From contig JAUJYZ010000021.1 of NCBI GenBank assembly GCA_033675265.1, forward strand, positions 62,001-126,000: a stretch of 64,000 nt of DNA, read 5' to 3'. Shown in pieces: positions 54,401 to 64,000 of this stretch. The DNA is from Actinostola sp. cb2023 (Eukaryota > Cnidaria > Anthozoa > Actiniaria > Actinostolidae). The notes under the pieces are model-generated. The model was not told the DNA's origin. It searched no databases and saw nothing but the letters and a program-made list of their open reading frames with translations. The position numbers and the translations under genes were made by a program. Each line of letters starts with the position of its first letter. The first letter of the stretch is position 1.

Positions 54401-55656
54401 GGATACAATCACCGCAAGTGTACGAGGTAGCAGTTAATGGAATGCGACAAGGAATAACTAAAGCAGCAACAAACTCACCCAAAGCAAGGTACCACTACTT
54501 AAAATCATCTTTCAAAATCGGAGATGTAGGTTATACGTGGGACCTACATTTTCATAACTTAATTCCTTTTTCCAATAAATTATTGTCTATCTTCTTCTAT
54601 TCAGGGGGATTTGTCTGAACTCCCAAAACTGCAATCAAACACCCTTAACGACAACTATCAACAATCTAATTCAAATTGTTGATAAAGTCTTTTATTATGG
54701 GCTAGCCTGACTACAAATTGGTCACTAAGCTGCAGTATTGCAGAAAAATTATGCAAACTAAGGAAATTGACACAACTTCGTTCATCGTTTTCTAATCAAT
54801 TGACTGAGCTTGTATAATGTTTCTGCAATACCATGCGTCACTCCTACAAACACCCCATGGCAAAATCCTGCATCTGTCTCAGCTCTCAAGATTCAACTTT
54901 GGATTTATTTGCTTTCTTTCAAAAAACGTTTTTCCAAAATTTGAATTTAATTCAGAAAGCTTGGTACATAACTTTACTAATTGTCTGTGGTCATGTATGT
55001 GTTCGCTCAAACAAATAATTTGAGAGTTGAGGTCTGTTTATTTATTGATTGGGCTTCCTGTGGTGATGTAACCACAGGTAGCCCAACCTACATGTATGTA
55101 CAATGGTCTGATCCAGGCATATTGCAGCACAAATGTATTTTACTGGTTTAATTCCTAGATTAACAGTGTCCAAAGCCAGTCTCTTCCAGGATTTTAAATC
55201 ATTAGTGACCAGCCTTGACAAGATTCCCTTTACTCTTGCTAGGTAAATTGTAACATTGCCAAACCATTGTTCTATAGTGTAAACACTCTTTATTTATAGA
55301 GGGTGTCCTTCACTCATGTTACATTTACACTTGTAAAGCATGTATTCAACACCTTGAAGTAAACCTTGAAAACTTAAAAATACCCTGCTGTAAGCAGTCT
55401 TCTTAAACCTCCTCCCGATAGAGAGAGGATAACAGGGTAACTACAAAACAAATGAACTATGAAACACAAATCCATGTTTTATAGGGAAATTTATTTCTTT
55501 TTTATAATTATTGTGATTTACAGGACAACTCAGCTTCAGACTTATTGCGAGTTTAAGAAAGCAGCAACAAAGTATTACAATTCAAGACAAGTGTTTATGA
55601 AGTTCTTCTCTGCGTGGTCTAAAACACCAGAGTTGTTCTACCAGGCCTTACAATAA
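50762..55656 (+). CDS. ADAT1: ADAT1, tRNA-specific adenosine deaminase 1
   Basis: Deaminates A37 to inosine in eukaryotic tRNA-Ala, next to the anticodon. Eight exons: 50762-50906, 50998-51075, 51475-51529, 51898-52025, 52349-53182, 54392-54488, 55159-55242, 55524-55656; phases agree, 517 aa (human about 502). Catalytic and zinc ligands are all present: [11 protein letters not shown] (His, Glu) in exon 3, HTPCGDAS (Cys) across the exon 4/5 junction, and [11 protein letters not shown] (Cys) in exon 5. [13 protein letters not shown] and YRTGAKCV are further family signatures. The middle of exon 5 (about 130 residues) is a Ser/Lys-rich insertion of low conservation. A 67-bp tandem duplication repeats the exon 4 donor. 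Confidence 0.95.
51240..51472. mobile_element. Possible LINE/SINE tail with TTA microsatellite
   Basis: Contains TTTTTGCGTTATATAAGTTA followed by about 100 bp of TTA repeats, like the tail near 24530. It runs up to the acceptor of ADAT1 exon 3. Confidence 0.35.
52014..52147. repeat. ADAT1: 67-bp tandem duplication with the ADAT1 exon 4 donor
   Basis: Two copies beginning CTCATACTCCATGTGAGTAC are near-identical, so the intron starts with a second, identical donor 67 bp downstream. Use of the second donor would add 67 nt and shift frame. Confidence 0.85.
53445..53642. mobile_element. Diverged MITE in ADAT1 intron 5
   Basis: Arms AATCAATTCGGCTAATGCAA and TTGTGTTAGCCGATTTGG, plus TACCCCAATTCAAAACC and ATCTGAATTGGGTA, are imperfect inverted repeats. 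Confidence 0.5.
53739..54042. mobile_element. MITE in ADAT1 intron 5, CCCAGGGGTGTATTCTATCG ends
   Basis: Arms of about 110 bp pair (ACTCGCTCCCAGAGAAATAC with GTATTTCTCTGGGAGCGAGT; GACTTC-AAGTTC blocks). It is followed by a 72-bp imperfect tandem duplication at about 54090-54225. Confidence 0.8.
55046..55090. repeat. Short hairpin ATTGGGCTTCCTGTGGTGAT
   Basis: ATTGGGCTTCCTGTGGTGAT pairs with ACCACAGGTAGCCCAA. It resembles the left-end hairpin of Helentron-like element 2 and the fragment at 21.2 kb, so it may be an element end. Confidence 0.4.
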
Positions 55657-56141
55657 AATTTCATATCTCACTGTATTGAGCGTGGATATTTCTTTATCCC
55701 CATTGTCAGAATTCTTCATTTCCAAACAACATGGTTTTTGTATAATATGTTGAAATAATACTTGTTTTGGATGCTACAGTATTCTGCTATTGTTCCCAAA
55801 TCTCCTACTTACACAATATTTACAAACTTTTGTAAATAATATCTTGTGGTAGTTACTTAAACCCATGCTTTCTACTTTTGTGCCCTGTGTTGCTTATATT
55901 CTAGTCCGTAGAAAGCAGGTAATAAATCATTTTAATCATACATACATTGCATCAAATCTGATCTTGAAGCAAGAAAATGTGATAATTTAGTAGTTTGAAG
56001 CCAGTGGTTACAAGACATTGATTGTGTAGGAATAATAATGCAAATGGTTTATATAGGAAATCTGAATCTACAGTATTGTAGTACAATGCACACACAAAGG
56101 AGAGATGATGTCAGTCAATACACTAATCCATGTCCCAGTTG
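55657..56141. other. Intergenic gap between convergent ADAT1 and GABARAPL2
   Basis: Must hold both 3' UTRs and polyadenylation sites. AT-rich, with no other feature recognised. Confidence 0.5.
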
Positions 56142-57843
<1,702 letters not shown>

Positions 57844-58086
57844 ATTTGCGATGGCAATATAAACGTATAAACTTTTAGACCCTTTTCGATGACTATGTTA
57901 GTTTCGCTGCGCAATGAAATATTTGTTTCGAATGTTTGATCACGTGGTTGGTGTGGGTTAATTTTTACTCATTACGTCACTCGTTGCATCACTTCCTAAT
58001 ATGGAGTATTATGACATGGTTCTAGTCTCTCACGGTCATTTTTCGCCCGCGGTGTTGTTGTGCGGCGGGTTTTGTTTTCAAACAAA
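57844..58086. promoter_or_regulatory. Shared divergent upstream region, GABARAPL2 / OTUD6B
   Basis: Only 243 bp lie between the start codons. A CACGTG E-box-like motif occurs at about 57941. The bidirectional promoter role is inferred from layout. Confidence 0.5.
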
Positions 58087-61000
58087 ATGGCGGACGCAAG
58101 TGAAGAAAAAAGTGGAAATGGTTATGACAGCCTCGTACAGCGACACAAGAAGGAGAAGAAGGAGCTAATGGGTATGCAGTCATTGACCAACATGCCGACA
58201 GGACCATATTGACACTGTACAGTCTTCAGAAAGGCGTGAGAGACAGCTAACTATGTAGACTATGTAGATGGGGTAGATGTGTTTACAGTGTTTGTATTTG
58301 TTTGTGTTTAAGGCAAGATACAGTCATTCAAGCATTCTGTGCCCAAAGGTGACAAGAAAAAGAAAAAGGAAATAACCCTTGAAATAGCCAAGCTAGAAAC
58401 ACAGCTGGAAGAAAGACAGAAGAAAGAAATTGATGAATTCCTTAGCAAGGAAAATATGGTATGATTTACAATCAATGCCAGCTATGTTGGCAACCACAGC
58501 TAATGTTACCTGACATATAGGGGTGCCTGACATATAGGGGTACCTGACATATAGGGGTGCCTGACCTATAGGGGCACCTGACATATAGGGGTGCCTGACA
58601 TATAGGGGCGCCTGACATATAGGGGTGCCTGACATATAGGGGTGCCTGACATATAGGGGTGCCTGACATATAGGGGCGCCTGACATATAGGGGTGCCTGA
58701 CATATAGGGGCTCCTGACATATAGGGGTGCCTGACATATAGGGGCTCCTGACATATAGGGGTGCCTGACATATAGGGGTGCCTGACATATAGGGGCGCCT
58801 GACATATAGGGGTGCCTGACATATAGGGGCACCTGACATATAGGGGCTCCTGACATATAGGGGTGCCTGACATATAGGGGCTCTTGACATATAGGGGCTC
58901 CTGACATATAGGGGTGCCTGACATATAGGGGCGCCTGACATATAGGGGCTCCTGACATATAGGGGTGCCTGACATATAGGGGTGCCTGACATATAGGGGC
59001 GCCTGACATATAGGGGTGCCTGACATATAGGGGCGCCTGACATATAGGGGCGCCTGACATATAGGGGTGCCTGACATATAGGGGTGCCTGACATATAGGG
59101 GTGCCTGACATATAGGGGTGCCTGACATATAGGGGTGCCTGACATATAGGGGTACCTGACATATAGGGGTGCCTGACATATAGGGGTGCCTGACATATAG
59201 GGGTGCCTGACATATAGGGGTGCCTGACATATAGGGGTGCCTGACCTATAGGGGTGCCTGACATATAGGGGCACCTAACATATAGGGGCACCTAACATAT
59301 AGGGGTGCCTGACCTATAGGGGTGCCTGACATATAGGGGCACCTAACATATAGGGGCACCTAACATATAGGGGTGCCTGACCTATAGGGGTGCCTGACAT
59401 ATAGGGGCGCCTAACATATAGGGGCACCTGACATATAGGGGTGCCTGACCTATAGGGGTGCCTGACATATAGGGGCGCCTAACATATAGGGGCGCCTGAC
59501 ATATAGGGGTGCCTGACCTATAGGGGTGCCTGACATATAGGGGCGCCTAACATATAGGGGCACCTGACATATAGGGGTGCCTGACATATAGGGGTGCCTG
59601 ACATATAGGGGCGCCTAACATATAGGGGCACCTGACATATAGGGGTGCCTGACCTATAGGGGTGCCTGACATATAGGGGCGCCTAACATATAGGGGCACC
59701 TGACATATAGGGGTGCCTGACCTATAGGGGTGCCTGACATATAGGGGTGCCTAACATATAGGGGCACCTGACATATAGGGGTGCCTGACCTATAGGGGTG
59801 CCTGACATATAGGGGCGCCTAACATATAGGGGCACCTGACATATAGGGGTGCCTGACCTATAGGGGTGCCTGACATATAGGGGCGCCTAACATATAGGGG
59901 CACCTGACATATAGGGGTGCCTGACATATAGGGGTGCCTGATATATAGGGGCGCCTAACATATAGGGGCACCTGACATATAGGGGTGCCTGACCTATAGG
60001 GGTGCCTGACATATAGGGGCGCCTAACATATACATGTATGGGGGCGCCTACATGCAACTTTGCAATCACCCATTTTGAGCTGTATAATCATTGTCATCAT
60101 CTCTGCAGTACTTTTACTCTCCTCTATAGATGTTTATCATCTTTATCACTTCCATCATTAATGGCATTACATCATCATTACATCATCATATTTTATTGTC
60201 ATCATATTTTATTGTCATCATATTTTATTATCATCATCATTTTATTATCTATTGTCTATTTGATACAGACTGAAAATGTTGAAGAGCTTACAACAAGGTT
60301 AGAAGAGACAGAAATATCAGATACACTTGAAGAAGCAAGCCACAAGTCAACACGTGCTGCAAAGAGAAGAGCTAAAAAAACAGCCAAAGAACAAGAAAGA
60401 GACAGAAGAATAGTAGAGGCTGATGCAGAAAATGTCAATAGTGCTCGTAATATTGAAGCAGAAAAGATGAAACAGATTTTAAAAGAAAGAAATTTAGAAA
60501 TATTTGAGGTAAAAAGAATCAAATACCGTACTTTAACTACATGTAAATTAAGGTTGCATGACTACAAATGTGAAACGGTGTTGAAGATACAATGTACATG
60601 TACCTGCAAATGTATTGCAGGGCTCACACTATACAGCTCAACCATGACTCAACTGTCTTCTGGTATGCATACATGTACATGTATAAATGACTCGATTTTG
60701 TATGGCTCCACGTGCTAAGATTGCCGGTCATTTGTGCATGTGTTTTTTTATGCATTAAACTAAATCTAGGTGCTAAAATTATATTATAGAATATAAGAAT
60801 AATATTAAATTATTTATTTAACTGGTGTTGTATTATTTGTACACTAGATTACCCCTGACGGACATTGGTGAGTATTGTCTTGCATTAGATTACTAAGACT
60901 GTTAATTAATATAATTCTAAAATGGAATGAAAAGTGTTTCTGACAGTTATTGTGCACAGACGTTATATATTAATTTTATCCATTTATTATTTATAATGTC

Positions 61001-62403
61001 CCCAATAAGACTAATATTATTAGTTTGTAAAATAGCTAAACACATTGACACCATAACAAAATATTATTATTATTTATATTATTAGTGATTATTATTATTA
61101 TTATTGTTATTGATTATTATTTATTTCTGATCATTTCATTTTGTAGTTTGTATAAAGCCGTTGCCCATCAGTTAAGAAGAAAGAACATTCAAGTATGATC
61201 AAATAGCTAGACATTCAGTGTTACTTTTCCCCCCTTTATGACACTTTATCATAATAATAATACCTTGTCTTGCAGTCAGGATATGAACAGCTGAGGCGAC
61301 AGGCTAGTGATTACATGTCATCTCACAGTGAAGACTTCTTACCATTCCTTATTCATTCTGAGTCTGGAGAACTTTATACAACAGGTTAGGTACATTTGTT
61401 GTCAACTCTCATTTGGAGTTAACTGTTTCATTTGTCATAAATGTTAAATTATATTACAACTTGTTTTAGATGAGTTTATCAAGTATTGTCAGGATGTAGC
61501 AGTAACATCAACATGGGGAGGCCAGTTAGAGGTACAGTGGAACCTCCCATTGAGTGGTCGGTCACCTTTTGGGCAAAGTACAAATGTATACATGTCGCTA
61601 GGTGTCCACTTACAGGAGATGTCCGCTTATGGGAGGTTGTAAAAGCAATGTTTTTGTAGAGAAAGAAGTGTTGTACATTGTTATAATAATAATAATATAT
61701 TATGTGTATTCTTGATTCATGTTTAGCTGCAGGCATTGTCACACATACTTAGGATGCCTATTGAAGTTATTCAAGCAAATTCAGCTGTCATTAAAATAGG
61801 AGAAGAGTTTAATGCTTCATCTAGTCCTCTATTGTTATCGTAAGTATCTAAAAATGGTACATCCTGTACATGATACAATGTCTGCCATCCTTTTCTTGTG
61901 GTATCATCACAGTGCTTATACAGAGAAAAGTCGTTTTCCTATGAGTGGGAAACCTACAAAATGTATGGCACAGAGTTCAGATGGTCATGGTACAGAATCG
62001 AAGACATCTGGTATTCAACCAATCTCAGTGTGCAAAATCATTGCTCAACCAATCAGAATGCTAAGACACGGCACGGTCACCACACTACTTCCCACTCTTA
62101 CGAAAACTACTCTATATACCTGCATGTTCTGGTGTACTGGTTGTTACTGAATACAGGGGCGGATCCAGGAGGGGGGGGGGGGGGGGTCCAAACGTATACT
62201 AAGCACAATTTACTTCAAACCTGTGGCAAAACTAGATTCTAGCTGGATAAAACAATGTTATTGAACCTCGGGATCCTCTCCCTGGATCCACCACTGTAAT
62301 TACAATATATTTCTATTGTTTCAGGTATCACCATCACGCCTTTGGTCTAGGAGAACATTATAATTCACTTATACCTAAACCTTCATTGGATGAAGAAACC
62401 TAG
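58087..62403 (+). CDS. OTUD6B: OTUD6B, OTU-domain deubiquitinase
   Basis: Cysteine protease that removes ubiquitin and is linked to translation control. Nine exons: 58087-58171, 58313-58458, 60269-60508, 60848-60867, 61147-61192, 61276-61384, 61470-61531, 61727-61839, 62325-62403; phases agree, 299 aa (human about 293). The N-terminal half is a charged coiled coil (HKKEKKELMGKIQSFKHSVP is a strong family match), with a Lys-rich stretch RAAKRRAKKTAKEQERDRR in exon 3. The OTU domain follows: ITPDGHC with catalytic Asp and Cys, and GLGEHYNS with catalytic His. The Cys codon is split between the 20-nt exon 4 and exon 5. Intron 2 contains a 1.5-kb minisatellite; intron 7 starts with a transposon end. 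Confidence 0.95.
58508..60045. repeat. 17-bp minisatellite with a higher-order 68-bp repeat
   Basis: About 90 copies of CCTGACATATAGGGGTG. From 58508 to about 59240 variants are irregular; from about 59241 to 60030 they follow a four-unit order (GACCTATA, GACATATA with TG, AACATATA with CG, GACATATA with CA), making a 68-bp unit repeated about 11 times. Located in OTUD6B intron 2. The long minus-strand frames are artefacts. Confidence 0.97.
61535..61640. mobile_element. pogo/Tigger-type terminal fragment at the OTUD6B exon 7 donor
   Basis: CAGTGGAACCTCCCATTGAG begins at intron position 4, directly after GTA of the donor; TA is the expected target. The far end has ATGGGAGGTTG, a partial complement, but lacks the terminal CCACTG. 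A truncated MITE that left the donor dinucleotide intact. Confidence 0.55.
61922..62118. mobile_element. MITE with GTTTTCCTATGAGTGGGAAA ends
   Basis: Arms AGTCGTTTTCCTATGAGTGG and CTTCCCACTCTTACGAAAAC are inverted. Related to 49304-49462. OTUD6B intron 8. Confidence 0.55.
62154..62296. mobile_element. Small CAGGGGCGGATCCAGG element
   Basis: Left end CAGGGGCGGATCCAGG, G run, right end CCTGGATCCACCACTG. A short relative of 25923-26419, in OTUD6B intron 8. Confidence 0.6.
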
Positions 62404-62469
62404 TAAAATGACAAATTTAGGTAAATTAATTCTTATTGTAAGAAATAAAAACATTACTATATAAATGTA

Positions 62470-62922
62470 CAGTGGAACCCGGTTAATATGAACACCATCG
62501 GGACGAGGCACAGTGTCCGTATTAACCGGGTGTCCGTATAAACCGGGTCGGTCAATTTACATCACTTACATTTTTAGCGGAAACAATGACTGCATGCCAC
62601 TGGTGATGTGTTTATTTTTAGTGGGGAAACTCTAAATGCACGTTTATAAGTTGAATGTGAGAAAGCACAGAACGTGCATAATTTTAATTAAAAAGCGATC
62701 AATTTACATATTGTCGTTGTTTGGGGAAAATAAAGTGTCCGTATTAACCAGGTAGACCTTGTATGAAAATGGGCATATTGGGACAGGAAAAAGTGTTCGT
62801 TGTCCGTATGATCCGGGGTCCATATTTAAACGGGTATATTTTACAGACATTTGTATGAGTTTAGGCCGGGACAGAACAACATGTCGGTAATAACCGGGTG
62901 TCTGTAAGGCCGGGTTCCACTG
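62470..62922. mobile_element. pogo/Tigger-like MITE
   Basis: Ends CAGTGGAACCCGGTTAATAT and complement GGCCGGGTTCCACTG are inverted and flanked by TA on both sides. The interior carries repeated GTGTCCGTATTAACCGGGT units in both orientations. TA duplication and CAGTGGAACC ends are typical of pogo/Tigger-type non-autonomous elements. Confidence 0.75.
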
Positions 62923-63596
62923 TACTACTAAGCATCCCCAACTAGTGGAGCACATGTGCTCTGCTGGAAGACTAGCCATGAACTCAAATAAAGTTATTTA
63001 TTATTATTTATTTACGGTTTAGTGGTTTAGCTTTGATGTTCATGCACACATTACTGCTGACATTTTGAACCTGTTTGCAATTTAATGTGGTTAAATGTAA
63101 TTTAGGTTAAGTTAAAATCGAGATGTGCTGGTCATCAGTTCAGCCTGCTGCTGTGGGGTGCCCTCCCTCTTATTGCAGGGCTGGCACACGTGGCTTTCGT
63201 TGTGGATCAGTGCGATCCATTGCTGCTGGAGTGCTTGTTGTTTTGCTCCCACCCTCCCCTCCCTGGTGGTAAGTATAGGTAAATATAAAACTACACTGAC
63301 AGCATGTGACAGGTGCCATGTGGTGGACCGTGGATGGTTACCATGGTTACCCATTTGCCACCGGGGACAGGGCGTCCCTTGTGGTGGCAATAATGCACCT
63401 AAGCCCAACCTCATCTTCGCCAATGGCCTTTTTACGGGTCTACCAAGAGATTGGTATATTGGTCTTCAGGCACTCTATTTGGCATTCCTGTGTAACAGCA
63501 GAGCGCAAAGTGTGATTGTGAAAACCGCTAATCAACATAAATGCAGGCTCGGTAGCTCCAGCAGCACTGGTCAGCTGAAGTAGCAAGGAACTTTTT

Positions 63597-63741
63597 ATAG
63601 AGTGATTCCAATAAACCTGGGCACTACTAAATAGCTGTCAGTGTTTATTAGATGGAAAGAAACAAAAGAAAACAAGAGTGAGTGTCTAATAGTGTGTATT
63701 GGTGTAGTTAGTAATGCCCAGGTTTATTGGAATCACTCTAA
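63597..63741. mobile_element. Foldback MITE, AGAGTGATTCCAATAAACCT arms
   Basis: Arms AGAGTGATTCCAATAAACCT and complement with a 90-bp loop. Same family as 35914-36061. Confidence 0.8.
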
Positions 63742-63762
63742 AGAACCCCCTAAACGGCAACT

Positions 63763-63968
63763 CAGAATATCCTAAACAAGCATCAAGAGTTCCAGACTTC
63801 CGGTACACACGCAATGCATTAAGAGATTATTACAAAGGAAAAGTGAGCACCATGTCCAGACACAGGGAGCTCAAGCTATGTTTTTGCTCACTTGGTGCTC
63901 ACTTTTCCTTTGTAATAATTTCACAATGCATTGCACACGTACCGGAAGTCTGGAACTCTTGATGCTTG
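63763..63968. mobile_element. MITE with about 80-bp arms, AAGCATCAAGAGTTCCAGAC end
   Basis: Arms at 63778-63850 and 63893-63968 share ATCAAGAGTTCCAGACTTCC, ATTACAAAGGAAAAGTGAGC and complement. Confidence 0.85.
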
Positions 63969-64000
63969 TAATGTACATGTAAATCCTTGACTAAGTCTTT

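Larger units (their letters stand above)
62404..64000. other. Region downstream of OTUD6B without a supported gene
   Basis: Holds MITEs at 62470-62922, 63597-63741 and 63763-63968. Between 63120 and 63590 both strands have open frames (152 and 103 codons) over GC-richer DNA. I see no domain, so these are left uncalled. Confidence 0.5.

Noticed and set aside
58393..59291. Frames of 240-293 codons with YMSGTPICQ repeats
   Set aside because: Antisense translation of the 17-bp minisatellite in an OTUD6B intron.
58508..60045. CRISPR-like regular array
   Set aside because: No unique spacers; the units are contiguous 17-bp repeats in a eukaryotic intron.
63112..63583. Frames of 152 (+) and 103 (-) codons over the same DNA
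   Set aside because: Open on both strands, Trp/Cys/His-rich, no recognised domain or clean splice sites; left uncalled though a captured repeat is possible.

Overview
This window comes from an animal nuclear genome: intron-rich protein genes with GT..AG introns, one tRNA, and very dense foldback transposons and minisatellites. The families are animal ones (class II PI3K, TRAF, TMEM231, GABARAPL2, ADAT1, OTUD6B), the introns are mostly short, and the DNA is AT-rich. I infer a non-vertebrate, possibly early-branching, metazoan such as a sponge or cnidarian, but the sequence alone does not decide the phylum. All gene models below were assembled by eye from splice sites; the summed exon lengths are multiples of three in every multi-exon gene except the JmjC gene, which has one frameshift.

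Layout. 2.5-8.4 kb (-): class II phosphoinositide 3-kinase. 8.9-14.6 kb (+): an RRM protein fused to a CD2BP2-like GYF domain, head to head with the kinase. 14.6-20.5 kb: MITE blocks, a small membrane protein gene (-), and an unrecognised three-exon gene (-) with a 69-bp coding minisatellite and a tRNA-Leu(CAG) in its second intron. 21.0-33.7 kb (-): a JMJD6/PSR-like JmjC gene whose three predicted metal ligands are all replaced; its 7.4-kb third intron holds a nested stack of Helentron-like, MULE-like and hAT-like elements. 35.2-35.6 kb (-): a secreted protein with a possible Kre9/KNH-type domain. 36.8-44.7 kb (-): a TRAF adaptor (RING, TRAF zinc fingers, MATH) with a nested intronless gene. 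46.6-50.3 kb (-): TMEM231. 50.8-55.7 kb (+): ADAT1. 56.1-57.8 kb (-): GABARAPL2. 58.1-62.4 kb (+): OTUD6B, with a 1.5-kb 17-bp minisatellite in an intron. 62.4-64 kb: MITEs.

Genes in context. Three gene pairs are divergent with short shared upstream regions (PIK3C2/RRM-GYF, TMEM231/ADAT1, GABARAPL2/OTUD6B). TMEM231, ADAT1 and GABARAPL2 also sit together on human 16q23.1 as I remember it, which suggests conserved microsynteny rather than functional coupling. The encoded functions are otherwise separate: phosphoinositide signalling, RNA binding, TNF-receptor-type signalling, ciliary transition zone, tRNA editing, autophagy and deubiquitination.

The most interesting signals are the RRM-GYF architecture, the apparently iron-dead JmjC protein, head-to-tail elements with Helitron-type 3' hairpins ending in CTRR, a superfamily of abutting MITEs with shared termini, and tandem duplications that repeatedly start at exon boundaries.
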